From contig NZ_JABBYG020000008.1 in assembly GCF_012935325.2 (NCBI RefSeq), positions 298,021 to 362,020 on the forward strand: 64,000 bases of DNA. The letters run 5' to 3'. The notes beneath the pieces were generated by a model. It was not told the origin of the DNA and searched no databases. It saw only the letters and a program-made list of their open reading frames with translations. Source of the stretch: Paenibacillus sp. PL91 (GTDB taxonomy: Bacteria; Bacillota; Bacilli; Paenibacillales; Paenibacillaceae). Of this stretch, positions 43,447-52,778 are shown one piece after another. A program made the translations under genes and the position numbers. Positions within the stretch are counted from its first letter, which is position 1. The number at the start of each line of letters is the position of its first letter.

Positions 43447-43478
43447 TTACGTAATCGTTTACGTAAACGATTACGTAA
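43447..43478. promoter_or_regulatory. 32-bp perfect palindrome: double LacI-type operator of the fructan transporter operon
   Basis: Bases 43447-43478 are fully self-complementary. They consist of two abutting 12-bp sites, GTAATCGTTTAC (43451-43462) and GTAAACGATTAC (43463-43474), each with the central CG of LacI-family operators, flanked by TTAC and GTAA. The layout copies the pair before lacI. A separate promoter could not be placed with confidence in the short gap. Confidence 0.8.
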
Positions 43479-43501
43479 AGCGGTGAAAGGTGGAATCAAC
43501 A

Positions 43502-44467
43502 TTGAAAACGGCGAGCTCGGACGTCGCGTTGCCGGCAAAGGCAAGGGCGGGATCAAGGTCAATAAGCCAAGTATGGGTGAAGATGAAGCAAAACTATGAG
43601 CTGTATTTATTTATTTTGCCGGTTGTGCTTGTATATGCCATTTTCAAGTATTACCCCATGTATGGCGTACAGATCGCATTTAAAAACTTTAGGGCAAGCA
43701 AAGGGATTTGGGGAAGCGATTGGGTCGGCTTGGATCATTTCATACGGTTTTTCGAGGCGTATAATTTTTGGCCGATAATGGAAAACACGATTTTGCTTAG
43801 CCTGTATTCCTTAATCTTCAGCTTTCCGCTCCCGATAGTCGTAGCGCTGATGCTTAATCAGATGCTCGCCAAGCGGTATAAGAAATTCGTTCAAACGGTT
43901 ATTTACGCGCCGCATTTTATTTCTACGGTCGTTCTGGTCGGGATGCTGAACGTGTTTCTATCCCCGAATAGCGGCATCGTAAATCATGTCATCGCTTTTT
44001 TTGGCGGCGATCCCGTATTGTTTATGGCGAATGAGGAATGGTTTCGTCCGCTCTACATCCTATCGGGGATGTGGCAAGAAACGGGCTTTGCGACGATTAT
44101 CTATTTGGCTGCTTTGGCTGGCGTCAACCCCGAGCTTCACGAAGCAGCGGTAATGGACGGCGCAAGCAAGTGGAAGCGGGTTAAGCATGTCGACATTCCG
44201 AGCATCCTGCCGACGATCATCATTTTAATGGTGCTTGCAGTTGGCAATATCATGAGCGTCGGCTTCGAGAAAGCCTATCTCATGCAAAGCGACCTCAATT
44301 ACGGAGCGTCCAATATCATTCCAACCTATGTGTATGAGCAGGGAATTCAGAAGGCGCAATACAGCTTCTCTGCCGCGATTGGATTGTTTAATGCCATCAT
44401 AAACGTGGTGCTGCTGGTAACGGTTAACCGCGTAGCCAAAAAACTGACGGAAACAAGCTTGTGGTAG
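43502..44467 (+). CDS. Fructan-locus ABC permease 1 (LplB type)
   Basis: Membrane subunit of a carbohydrate importer, about 321 residues. It has a polar N-terminal tail of ~35 residues, then about six membrane segments starting YLFILPVVLVYAIFKYYPMY, with the conserved QIAFKNFRASKGIWGSDWVG and the EAA loop HEAAVMDGASKWKRVKHVDI. TTG 43502 after AAAGGTGG is preferred; GTG 43490 overlaps the ribosome site. It is the first gene after the double operator. It is clearly similar to the permease at 30316-31176, so the two loci use the same importer class. Confidence 0.88.
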   Translation: MKTASSDVALPAKARAGSRSISQVWVKMKQNYELYLFILPVVLVYAIFKYYPMYGVQIAFKNFRASKGIWGSDWVGLDHFIRFFEAYNFWPIMENTILLSLYSLIFSFPLPIVVALMLNQMLAKRYKKFVQTVIYAPHFISTVVLVGMLNVFLSPNSGIVNHVIAFFGGDPVLFMANEEWFRPLYILSGMWQETGFATIIYLAALAGVNPELHEAAVMDGASKWKRVKHVDIPSILPTIIILMVLAVGNIMSVGFEKAYLMQSDLNYGASNIIPTYVYEQGIQKAQYSFSAAIGLFNAIINVVLLVTVNRVAKKLTETSLW

Positions 44468-44480
44468 GGGGCGAGGGTTC

Positions 44481-45377
44481 ATGAATGCGCTGTTAAAAAG
44501 AAAAACAAAGGCCGATATGTGGTTTGATGTCATCAATTATACGGTTCTGACAATCGGAATGCTGCTTATTCTATATCCGTTATACTTTGTCCTGATCGCG
44601 TCCTTCAGCGATCCGAATCAAATATATTCGGGTGAGATTTGGTTATTTCCGAAAGGGCTTACTTTAGATGGTTATGAGCGGATATTTCATGATTCCACGA
44701 TATGGATCGGCTATGGCAACTCGCTTTTGTATGCGATTGTTGGGACGGCCATTAGCGTTACGCTAACTTTAATGGCTGCTTATCCGCTCGCACGCAAGGA
44801 TTTTGTCGGCAGAGGCTTGTTTATGTGGTTCTTCATGTTCACGATGTTTTTCAGCGGCGGGTTGATCCCCACATATCTTCTGATCAAGGATTTGAACATG
44901 ATCAATACGATATGGGCTTTGGTTTTGCCGGGGGCTGCCGGGGTGTTCAATATTATAATCGTGCGAACTTTTTTCCAAAGCACGATTCCGGATGAAATGC
45001 GCGAGGCTGCCTTTATCGACGGCTGCAGCAACACGAAGTTTTTTGTCAGCATGGTGCTCCCCCTCTCCAAGCCCATTATTGCGGTAATGGTGCTGTATCA
45101 TGTAGTCGGATTTTGGAACGGTTTTTTTGACGCCATGATTTATTTGAATGAGGAGACGAAATTCCCGCTGCAGCTGGTGCTGCGAAACATCCTTGTGCAA
45201 AATCAGGTTAATTCCAGCATGATGATCGACGTTGAGTCCTATGCCGCAAAGCTTCGCGTAACGGAGCTGATTAAATACGGCGTCATTATTATAGCCAGCC
45301 TTCCGCTGCTCGTTTTGTATCCGTTCCTGCAGCGTTATTTTGTTAAGGGTGTCATGATCGGCTCGATTAAAGGGTAA
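44481..45377 (+). CDS. Fructan-locus ABC permease 2 (YtcP type)
   Basis: Second membrane subunit, 298 residues, about six membrane segments. Visible family marks are LYPLYFVLIASFSDPNQIYS, MFFSGGLIPTYLLIKDLNMI, the EAA loop REAAFIDGCSNTKFFVSMVL and the C-terminal LQRYFVKGVMIGSIKG. ATG 44481 lies 13 bp after permease 1. No ATPase gene is encoded in the locus; a shared MsmX-like ATPase elsewhere is expected. Confidence 0.92.
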   Translation: MNALLKRKTKADMWFDVINYTVLTIGMLLILYPLYFVLIASFSDPNQIYSGEIWLFPKGLTLDGYERIFHDSTIWIGYGNSLLYAIVGTAISVTLTLMAAYPLARKDFVGRGLFMWFFMFTMFFSGGLIPTYLLIKDLNMINTIWALVLPGAAGVFNIIIVRTFFQSTIPDEMREAAFIDGCSNTKFFVSMVLPLSKPIIAVMVLYHVVGFWNGFFDAMIYLNEETKFPLQLVLRNILVQNQVNSSMMIDVESYAAKLRVTELIKYGVIIIASLPLLVLYPFLQRYFVKGVMIGSIKG

Positions 45378-45474
45378 TCGGGCAAGTTCCTTGGTTATCG
45401 CCGGGCTCTGCAGCACCGCGGATCAGACTCGGATGATGATAGATAAATATATTTTTTAAGGGAGGATCACCAAA

Positions 45475-47112
45475 ATGAAAAAGGCAGGGTCTATTACAGT
45501 AAGCCTTTTGCTTGCCGCAAGCTTAATGCTCTCCGCTTGCTCGGACAACCAATCGAATCAAGGATCGGATAACGGCAAAGCAGGCGGCAACGGCAACAAG
45601 GTGCCAGAAGAAAGCTTTAATAAAGAGGGGCTTCCGATCGTGAAAGACAAGATCAATCTTACGATCGTATCTCCGAAGGCGCAGCTCGCTCCCGAATATA
45701 ACGAGATGGAAATTTTCAAACGGCTGGAAAAGGATACGAACGTTCATATTGAATGGAATAATATTCCCGATACCGATTATGCGGAAAAGAAAAACCTGCT
45801 TCTGGCGAGCGGCGATCTGCCTGATGCCTTCTACAGCTCGCAATTTTCCGACTATGAATTGATCACCTATGGCGAGGATGGGACGATCATTCCGCTGGAG
45901 GAGTTAATAGACCAATATGCGCCCAATCTGAAGAAGCTATTAGAGGAGCGACCGGATATTAAAGCAGCGATTACCGCTCCGAACGGTCATATCTATGGCC
46001 TTCCTACATGGGAGGAGAATGAGCTGGGCACAAATCCGTTCTTCCATGTCATCAATACGGAATGGCTGGATAAGCTGGGCCTTAAATTCCCGGATACGCT
46101 AGATGAATATACGGATGCGCTGCTTGCTTTTAAGACAAAAGATCCTAACGGAAATGGAAAGGCGGATGAGATTCCGCTCAGCTTTATGCATATGCAGTGG
46201 TGCATGGATATTGCCGGCCTGTTCGGCGCATTCGGCTTGCCTGACAACCTGGAGCATCGCATTGTACGGGATGGCAAGGTTATCTTCACCGCTACTCAGC
46301 CGGAATATAAAGAGGCTTTGAAATATTTTAACGAAAAATGGTATAAGCAGGGTTTGATCGATCCGGAATCCTTTACGCAGGACGCGCCGCAATATTTGGC
46401 AAAGGGCAAAACGTCTGATGCGACGCTTGGCTCCTACGTTTGGTGGGAAATCGAGGAGGTTGTCGGTTCAGACCGGGCGAAAAATTATGCCCTCGTTCCG
46501 CCTCTTACAGGACCGACCGGCAAAAAAAGCATAGGCAGAGGCAACGGGGGCGGCCCGGGAAGAAATGCTTTTGTCATTACGAGCGAGAACGATAATCCTG
46601 AAGTGACCATGCGCTGGATCGATCAACAGTATGAGCCTTATATGGCCGCTCAAATTCATTGGGGCCCGATTGGCGTCATCTATGAGAAGGACGCGAGCGG
46701 AAAGCTCATTAACCTGCCGCTTGCGGATGGCGTATCGATGGGAGAATTCCGCCAGAAGGTTGCGCCAAACGGGGCGGGCGTCATTACGAAGGATCACTTC
46801 AAGACGATTGTAGATATGGAGCCTCGCGCGCAGCAGCGCAAGAAGGATTTGGAGAACGTATACGATCCGTTCATGGAGAAGGAAAATTATCCTACGATTT
46901 TCTTCCTGCCGGAGGAGCTGGATACAATTAACCAAATCGAACCGGAATTGATTAAATACGTGAATACGCAAAGAGCTAAATTCATCGTTGAAGGCGTGAA
47001 TGACACGGATTGGGACAGCTATGTGAAAACAGTGGAGGACATGGGCTTGAATAAGCTAATGGCGTTGTATCAGACTGCGCTTGACCGTTATAAAGAGGCA
47101 CAACAAGGGTAA
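45475..47112 (+). CDS. Fructan-locus extracellular sugar-binding lipoprotein
   Basis: Solute-binding protein of 545 residues for the importer above. The signal peptide ends in a lipobox, LSAC (Cys near residue 22), followed by a Ser/Asn/Gly-rich linker. Mature-domain marks match LplA-like proteins: FKRLEKDTNVHIEWNNIPDT, LLASGDLPDAFYSSQF, EWLDKLGLKFPDTLDEYTDA and DPNGNGKADEIPLSF. It starts at ATG 45475 behind GGGAGGATCACC. Next to two GH32 genes, the ligand is probably a fructan oligosaccharide. No strong terminator follows; a small hairpin (47174-47201) lies before the hydrolase gene. Confidence 0.92.
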   Translation: MKKAGSITVSLLLAASLMLSACSDNQSNQGSDNGKAGGNGNKVPEESFNKEGLPIVKDKINLTIVSPKAQLAPEYNEMEIFKRLEKDTNVHIEWNNIPDTDYAEKKNLLLASGDLPDAFYSSQFSDYELITYGEDGTIIPLEELIDQYAPNLKKLLEERPDIKAAITAPNGHIYGLPTWEENELGTNPFFHVINTEWLDKLGLKFPDTLDEYTDALLAFKTKDPNGNGKADEIPLSFMHMQWCMDIAGLFGAFGLPDNLEHRIVRDGKVIFTATQPEYKEALKYFNEKWYKQGLIDPESFTQDAPQYLAKGKTSDATLGSYVWWEIEEVVGSDRAKNYALVPPLTGPTGKKSIGRGNGGGPGRNAFVITSENDNPEVTMRWIDQQYEPYMAAQIHWGPIGVIYEKDASGKLINLPLADGVSMGEFRQKVAPNGAGVITKDHFKTIVDMEPRAQQRKKDLENVYDPFMEKENYPTIFFLPEELDTINQIEPELIKYVNTQRAKFIVEGVNDTDWDSYVKTVEDMGLNKLMALYQTALDRYKEAQQG

Positions 47113-47173
47113 AAGGCGAACGCTTAAGTCATCCATGATGGCTAGGGCTTACGATTGTCTCGCGACCGGGCAT

Positions 47174-47201
47174 GACGGAACCTTCTGCGGAAAGTTCCGT
47201 C
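47174..47201 (+). other. Intra-operon hairpin between binding protein and GH32 gene
   Basis: GACGGAAC (47174-47181) pairs with GTTCCGTC (47194-47201), extended by two A-T pairs after a mismatch. It has no T run. It may separate the abundant binding-protein message from the enzyme message by RNA processing or stabilisation. Confidence 0.4.
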
Positions 47202-47245
47202 GGCTCTATAGATTAGCATTGATAGATAAGAGGAGAGAGAAAGCT

Positions 47246-48751
47246 ATGACAATTAATTACGATCATCCTTTGCGACCGCAATACCATTTTACCCCTGAAG
47301 CGAATTGGCTGAATGATCCGAACGGAATGGTCTATTACGAGGGCGAGTATCATTTGTTCTACCAGCACCATCCGGCAAGCACGATATGGGGACCGATGCA
47401 CTGGGGCCATGCCGTGAGCCGGGATCTTGTCCATTGGGAGCATTTGCCTATCGCCTTGTATCCGGATCATAACGGCACGATATTTTCCGGAAGCGCTGTA
47501 GTGGATTGGGAGGATACAAGCGGTTTTTTTGATGGCAAAGCAGGGCTCGTCGCAATCTACACCCAGACATTGGACATTCCGGATACCGACTTATCCAAGC
47601 AGCGGCAAAGCATCGCCTATAGCAAGGATAATGGCCGGACATGGACTGCCTATGCGGGCAATCCTGTATTATCGGACGAGAGATTTGTTGATTTCCGGGA
47701 CCCTAAGGTGCTCTGGCACGCTGCCTCGGCGCGATGGATTATGGTGCTAGCGGCAGGAGACCGGCTCTGCCTCTATTATTCGACGGATTTGAAGGAATGG
47801 ACATTTGCGAGCGAATTTGGCGAGAAGGAAGGATCGCATGACGGGGTATGGGAGTGCCCTGACTTATTTCTATTGCCGGTCGAAGGGCAGCCTGGAAGCG
47901 AAAAATGGGTATTAATTGTAAGCATCGGCGATGATGAGGGGCAGCCCGAAGGGTCGCGAACCCAGTATTTTATAGGCGATTTCGACGGCGTTACATTCAC
48001 AAATAATAATGGACCTGAGAGCGTGCTATGGCTCGATCATGGCCGGGATAACTATGCGGGCGTGACGTGGTCAGATGCCCAAGGGCAGGGCGGAGCAAGG
48101 TTATTAATAGGATGGATGAACAATTGGAAGTATGCCAATATCATACCGACGGGTGAATGGCGGGGCGCCATGACCCTTCCGCGAAAGCTGTCCCTTCGGA
48201 TGCAGGAGGATGGAATCCGCCTTGTGCAGGAGGTGCCAAGGGAGCTTAGCGTTATGCGAGCGGATCGCCATGAGTTGCGGGACGAGCAAATAAAGCCGGG
48301 AAGCAACCTGCTTCATAGCTATAAGGGCGAGCTCTTAGAAATAGAAGCAGAATTCGAGTTGGATTCCGCATTGGAATTCGGCTTTAAGCTTAGAATGGGA
48401 AGCGGAAACGAGACCATAGTCGGCTATAACGCAGTTGACGGCGAATTGTTTATCGATCGAACCCGTTCGGGAGCTGTCGATTTCCACCCGCAGTTCGGAT
48501 GCAGGCACAGCGCGCCGCTAGACGGCGAGAATGGACGGATTAAGCTCCAAATATGGGTAGATCGCTCGTCCATCGAACTATTCGCTAATGATGGCGCTCT
48601 TGTGATGACGGATCAGATCTTTCCGTTAAAAGGAGCCGAAGGGATTGAACTTTATGCGGAGGGCGGCACTGTATGGCTTCGTTCCTTGCAGCTTTATCCA
48701 TTAAAATCGGTGTATGCTGCTGCTAACATAACGGAGAAGGCTACGCCATAA
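47246..48751 (+). CDS. GH32 exo-fructosidase (levanase / sucrose-6-phosphate hydrolase-like)
   Basis: Cytosolic beta-fructosidase of 501 residues, with the five-bladed propeller and C-terminal beta-sandwich of GH32. All three catalytic motifs are intact: WLNDPNG (nucleophile D24), DFRDPKV (transition-state D152) and VWECPDL (acid/base E203). GTIFSGSAVVD also fits. The frame is open from 47081, inside the binding-protein gene, but ATG 47246 after AGGAGAGAG gives the family N terminus. There is no signal peptide, so it should act on imported fructooligosaccharides, releasing fructose for the ROK kinase downstream. Sucrose, inulin or levan fragments cannot be told apart. Confidence 0.93.
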   Translation: MTINYDHPLRPQYHFTPEANWLNDPNGMVYYEGEYHLFYQHHPASTIWGPMHWGHAVSRDLVHWEHLPIALYPDHNGTIFSGSAVVDWEDTSGFFDGKAGLVAIYTQTLDIPDTDLSKQRQSIAYSKDNGRTWTAYAGNPVLSDERFVDFRDPKVLWHAASARWIMVLAAGDRLCLYYSTDLKEWTFASEFGEKEGSHDGVWECPDLFLLPVEGQPGSEKWVLIVSIGDDEGQPEGSRTQYFIGDFDGVTFTNNNGPESVLWLDHGRDNYAGVTWSDAQGQGGARLLIGWMNNWKYANIIPTGEWRGAMTLPRKLSLRMQEDGIRLVQEVPRELSVMRADRHELRDEQIKPGSNLLHSYKGELLEIEAEFELDSALEFGFKLRMGSGNETIVGYNAVDGELFIDRTRSGAVDFHPQFGCRHSAPLDGENGRIKLQIWVDRSSIELFANDGALVMTDQIFPLKGAEGIELYAEGGTVWLRSLQLYPLKSVYAAANITEKATP

Positions 48752-48776
48752 TGAGCTCAGAGCTGCAGGGGGGAAA

Positions 48777-51035
48777 ATGACGATGGACGACAATAAGCGG
48801 TTGAATGCCGGGCGTTCAGGCTTAATTGCCTATTGGCCGCTGGACGAAGGCAAGGGTAGCTTGGCGGTGGACGTTGTAAGCGGGAATGCCGATCCTATTT
48901 CTTATGCACTTCTTCATGCCCCGTTTACGGAAGCGCGTGATCCGCAGTGGCGCAAAGGCATGCGCGGTAACGCGATGCTGTTTGATGGTTATTCGACGTG
49001 GATTACAAGGCAGGCTGATGCTGTAGAAGCGCCGTACGATGCAATCTCGATCTCAGCTTGGGTTGCGCCCCGTTCCTATGAGTCGGGCGTGGAGCAGAGG
49101 CTCTCAGCCATAGTGAACCAGCATGATAGAGAAGCGAAGGAAGGGTACATTCTTGGGATGTATAGACATGGCTCATGGTCGATGCAGCTAGGGTTAGCCG
49201 GAATATGGGTTGAGCTATGGTGCCATGACAAGCCCCTTCCAAAGCATGAGTGGTCCCATATTGCTGCTACGTTCGACAGGGCCGAAGCTATAATGAGGCT
49301 CTACTTAAACGGGGAGCAAGTGGCAGAGCTTCAAACTGCTGCGCATGCTGCGATTACACCTTGCAAGTGCGACCTGCTGGTCGGGAAGAACAACCAAGCT
49401 GCGGTGCTTGCCGAAGCTTTCCGGCATAATATGTTCGACGGCTTGATTGACGAGTTAAAAATTTATGATCGTGCGTTGACGGAGCACGAGATTAAATCCG
49501 CGTACGAGGGCGACCTAGATGCCCATGCCGGCGAGATTCCTTCTATTGCTGAAGCAGACATTCGGCTGGACCGGACTCCGCTTTTGAAGGATCGGCATCG
49601 CCCGCAGTATCACGCTAGCCCTCCCGTTCATTGGATGAACGAGCCTCATGCTCCCATTTACTTTAACGGGAAGTACCATTTGTTCTACCAGCATAATCCG
49701 CAGGGGCCTTACTGGGCGCAAATCCATTGGGGGCACTGGGTAAGCGAGGACATGGTGCATTGGCGCGACCTTCCGATCGCGCTCTCGCCAGAGAGAGAGG
49801 CCGTTGATCCGGACGGGGTATGGTCTGGAAGCGCGGCTTATGACGAGAATGGCATTCCTGCCCTATTCTTTACGGCTGGCGATGATAGCGCTGCGCCAAA
49901 CCAAAGAGTCGGCTTAGCCAAAAGCACGTTTCTGCAGGACGGAGAATCGGATCTTATCCGCTGGGTGAAGCATCCGGAGCCGCTCATTGTTCAAGAGCGC
50001 GGTCAAGGGATGTTCGGCGACTTCCGGGATCCATTCGTTTGGCGGCAAGGGGAGTTATGGTATCTGCTGATCGGCTCCGGGACGGATGGGCAGGGCGGAA
50101 CAGCTCTTGCCTATACGTCAAGCAATATGCTGGAATGGGAGTATAAGGGTCCGTTCTACATCGCTGACTCTGCTGTTTATCCGTATCTGGGCAACATGTG
50201 GGAGCTCCCTGTATTGCTTCCGCTGGGCAAGGAGAAATATGTCTTTCTAATTAGCCCGCTCGGCCCTGGTGCTGATGTGGAGGTGTTTTATTGGATCGGG
50301 ACTTTCGATTCCGAAGCGTGCCGTTTCATCCCGGATCAGGATGAGCCGCAGCTTATCGACGTAGGCGATTTTCATTTTACGGGGCCAAGCGGCATGGTGG
50401 ATCCTAAGACGGGCCGAAATATTATTTTTACTATCGCGCAAGGAGAACGAACGCCACAGCTTGATTACGATTCCGGCTGGGCCCATAATGCGGGTCTGCC
50501 AATCAGCATAAGTCTGCGGGAAGATGGTCGCCTCGGGATTGAACCGATTGAGGAGCTTCAGGCTCTTCGAGGAGCCCATCTTATCTCCCTGACAGAAAGC
50601 ACGCTTGTGGAAGCAAATCAGCTGCTCCAAAAAATTCAAGGCGACATGCTTGAAATTCGAGTCGAGTTTGCGGAGGGCAGCGCAGAGCGAGCGGGGCTCA
50701 AGGTCAGACAATCCCCCGGCGGAGAGGAAGAGACGCTCCTTTATTATGACTGGAGGCTTGCTGAGCTAGGTGTGGATCGCACGAGAACGACATTAGCACT
50801 GGATGAACGCTCGGATCACGTGCAGAGCGGCAGGCTGGAGCTAAAAGGTGAAAGCTTGAGCTTGATCGTTTATTTGGATCGTTCCATGCTGGAGGCCTAT
50901 GCGAATGGATTAAAAAGCTTGACGACAAGAATGTATCCGAGCCGCCCGGACTCCCTTGGCCTACAGTTATGGGGCGACGATGACGCTCGGATCAAATCAT
51001 TGAACATATGGGAAATGTCGTCCATTTACGGATAA
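48777..51035 (+). CDS. LamG-GH32 fusion with altered nucleophile motif (NEPHA)
   Basis: A 752-residue two-part protein. Residues ~15-250 look like a LamG/concanavalin-type jelly roll (GLIAYWPLDEGKG, GNAMLFDGYSTWI, HEWSHIAATFDRAEAIMRLY). From ~270 a GH32 propeller follows, with YHLFYQHNPQGPYWAQIHWG, DFRDPFV and NMWELPVLLPLG (the probable acid/base Glu). The motif that normally reads WMNDPNG here reads WMNEPHAP, with Glu at residue 289 in place of the nucleophilic Asp. The C-terminal ~150 residues form the usual beta-sandwich. No signal peptide is visible. It lies between a standard GH32 and the fructokinase. It may be a different fructan specificity, a transferase, or a hydrolase with weak activity. 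Confidence 0.82.
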   Translation: MTMDDNKRLNAGRSGLIAYWPLDEGKGSLAVDVVSGNADPISYALLHAPFTEARDPQWRKGMRGNAMLFDGYSTWITRQADAVEAPYDAISISAWVAPRSYESGVEQRLSAIVNQHDREAKEGYILGMYRHGSWSMQLGLAGIWVELWCHDKPLPKHEWSHIAATFDRAEAIMRLYLNGEQVAELQTAAHAAITPCKCDLLVGKNNQAAVLAEAFRHNMFDGLIDELKIYDRALTEHEIKSAYEGDLDAHAGEIPSIAEADIRLDRTPLLKDRHRPQYHASPPVHWMNEPHAPIYFNGKYHLFYQHNPQGPYWAQIHWGHWVSEDMVHWRDLPIALSPEREAVDPDGVWSGSAAYDENGIPALFFTAGDDSAAPNQRVGLAKSTFLQDGESDLIRWVKHPEPLIVQERGQGMFGDFRDPFVWRQGELWYLLIGSGTDGQGGTALAYTSSNMLEWEYKGPFYIADSAVYPYLGNMWELPVLLPLGKEKYVFLISPLGPGADVEVFYWIGTFDSEACRFIPDQDEPQLIDVGDFHFTGPSGMVDPKTGRNIIFTIAQGERTPQLDYDSGWAHNAGLPISISLREDGRLGIEPIEELQALRGAHLISLTESTLVEANQLLQKIQGDMLEIRVEFAEGSAERAGLKVRQSPGGEEETLLYYDWRLAELGVDRTRTTLALDERSDHVQSGRLELKGESLSLIVYLDRSMLEAYANGLKSLTTRMYPSRPDSLGLQLWGDDDARIKSLNIWEMSSIYG

Positions 51036-51048
51036 GGAGCAATTAAAG

Positions 51049-51924
51049 ATGCGTATTGGTGCAATCGAAGCGGGCGGAACAAAATTTGTCTGCGGAATTG
51101 GCAATGAACATGGCGAGCTAGAGGATCGCGTAAGTTTTCCGACGGAGCAGCCGGAACAAACGCTTGCGAACGTCATTTCTTATTTTGAAGGAAAGGGCGT
51201 AGAAGCGATTGGCATCGGAACCTTTGGTCCGATTGACCTTAATCCTTCCAGTGAATCGTATGGCTGCGTTACCACGACGCCAAAGCCGGGTTGGTCAGGC
51301 TTTCCATTTCTTCGCACGATTAAGGAAGCGTTCGATATTCCTCTTGGATGGGATACGGATGTTAATGCAGCTGCATATGGCGAAGCCAAATGGGGAGCCG
51401 CGAAAGGCTTGGATAGCTGCGTTTACTATACGATTGGCACCGGCATCGGTGTGGGCATTTATGCTGAATCGAAGCTGGTTCATGGTCTTGTGCACCCAGA
51501 AGGGGGGCATATCAAAACGAGGCGACATGCCGATGACCACTATGAGGGCAACTGTCCTTATCATGGCGATTGCCTGGAGGGGATGGCGGCAGGCCCTGCT
51601 ATTGAACGGCGCTGGGGCATAAAAGCAAGCGAGCTTCCTACCGATCATCGTGCATGGGAGTACGAAGCGTATTACATCGCTCAGGCGTTGACGACGGCAA
51701 TTCTGATGTTATCTCCCAAAAAGATTATTTTGGGCGGGGGCGTTATGCACCAAAACCAGCTATTCCCGCTCATTCGAGCCGAGGTACAGCAAAGCCTCAA
51801 TGGCTATGTTTCTTCAGAGGCGCTGCGATCGGGCATCCATGAATACATCGTTCCTCCGGGCTTAGGCAGCAATGCCGGCTTATGCGGCGCGCTTGCGCTG
51901 GGATTAGCAGCTATGGGACAGTAA
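51049..51924 (+). CDS. ROK family fructokinase
   Basis: Phosphorylates fructose released by the two GH32 proteins, giving fructose 6-phosphate for glycolysis. The 291-residue protein starts with the ATP-binding motif IGAIEAGGTKFVCGIG and has WDTDVNAAAYGEAKWGAAKG, YTIGTGIGVGIYAE and the ROK zinc site H-x9-C-x2-H-x2-C type in HADDHYEGNCPYHGDCLEG. This matches the fructokinase branch (ScrK/GmuE-like) rather than glucokinase or NagC repressors, as there is no helix-turn-helix. The start is ATG 51049 after AAGGAGC, 13 bp after the GH32 fusion. It ends the fructan operon. Confidence 0.92.
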   Translation: MRIGAIEAGGTKFVCGIGNEHGELEDRVSFPTEQPEQTLANVISYFEGKGVEAIGIGTFGPIDLNPSSESYGCVTTTPKPGWSGFPFLRTIKEAFDIPLGWDTDVNAAAYGEAKWGAAKGLDSCVYYTIGTGIGVGIYAESKLVHGLVHPEGGHIKTRRHADDHYEGNCPYHGDCLEGMAAGPAIERRWGIKASELPTDHRAWEYEAYYIAQALTTAILMLSPKKIILGGGVMHQNQLFPLIRAEVQQSLNGYVSSEALRSGIHEYIVPPGLGSNAGLCGALALGLAAMGQ

Positions 51925-51972
51925 ATGTCGCATTGCTGCAGCACTTTCCAACTGGTTCGATTGCAAGTCGCA

Positions 51973-52020
51973 AACAGCGTTTCTGCAGCGAATGGGCTGC
52001 TGGGGCGCTGTTTTTGTTTT
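51973..52020 (+). terminator. Terminator of the fructan operon
   Basis: AACAGCG (51973-51979) pairs with CGCTGTT (52006-52012), with an inner GCAGC/GCTGC stem, followed by TTTTTGTTTT. Confidence 0.85.
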
Positions 52021-52117
52021 GCAGCTGCGCACAGCAGCTTCGTCAGCTCTATTCTTGGATGAAGAAGCTGAGCGCCTCATCTTCAGCTTCTGCCATATCT
52101 ATTCGATCTAGCGCATC

Positions 52118-52687
52118 TTAATAATCTAGAAGGCGTCCATTATCATGCCATTGACCGTACATTTTATTTTCTTTCGTGTTGGTTATAAATTTGTCTAATC
52201 TATTCATAAATAATTGTGGCTGATTTTTATTGCTTTGTATCGTGTCGATCCGAATTCTTTTATAAAGAGCTGGAAATGCCAAAAAATTCTCATATGCTTG
52301 CCTTTCCTCTTTTAGCCTGTGCTCGATAAGGCTATCTATTTTAAAAGAATCGTGGTCCATATCAGGAAGTACCCTTCTTCCTTCATCACTCATTAACCCC
52401 AACTTTTCGAGGCGGCGGACACGTTCTTTATTCAATTCAGTCCAAGAACTTCTTTTGCTTCTAGGAGACAGTCTCTGCGCCGTTTGTGTTTCAGATATTT
52501 TCTTTTTGACTCCATCGATCCATCCAAAACATAAAGATTCCTCGACCGCGTCCAAATATAGCAACGTATCTGGGTTTGGCGTCATACTAACTACGACCCA
52601 ACAAGACTTTTCAGTCTTACAATTCTCCTGTAGCCAAACCCTCAAATCTTCTCTCGATATGACTGTAATTAGATTTTCAATTTCCAT
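52118..52687 (-). CDS. YdeI/OmpD-associated family protein
   Basis: A 189-residue soluble protein with the full family pattern: REDLRVWLQENCKTEKSCWV, YLDAVEESLCFGWIDG, QRLSPRSKRSSWTELNKERV and KLGLMSDEGRR. The family is widespread and its biochemical role is not settled; some members are linked to bacteriocin or peptide resistance. The start at 52687 has AAAGGAG about 15 nt upstream, a longer spacing than usual, but no better in-frame start exists. It is the second minus-strand gene after dinB, separated from it by a terminator. Confidence 0.87.
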   Translation of the reverse strand: MEIENLITVISREDLRVWLQENCKTEKSCWVVVSMTPNPDTLLYLDAVEESLCFGWIDGVKKKISETQTAQRLSPRSKRSSWTELNKERVRRLEKLGLMSDEGRRVLPDMDHDSFKIDSLIEHRLKEERQAYENFLAFPALYKRIRIDTIQSNKNQPQLFMNRLDKFITNTKENKMYGQWHDNGRLLDY

Positions 52688-52721
52688 AGATAAAGCTCAT
52701 TCTCCTTTCATGAAAAGCAGT

Positions 52722-52758
52722 AAAAAGGTCGATTTCTCTGTTCTCAGAAATATCGACC
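52722..52758 (-). terminator. Terminator of the DinB-like gene (minus strand)
   Basis: Read on the minus strand, GGTCGATATTTCT and AGAAATCGACC (52727-52758 overall) form a stem with a 2-nt bulge, followed by TTTTTA (plus-strand TAAAAA at 52721-52726). Confidence 0.75.
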
Positions 52759-52778
52759 CTTTCTTGCGGCGTCAGAGA

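Noticed and set aside
52021..52117. Short Ser/Ala-rich plus-strand frame after the fructokinase terminator
   Set aside because: About 20 codons after the terminator with low complexity and no ribosome site.
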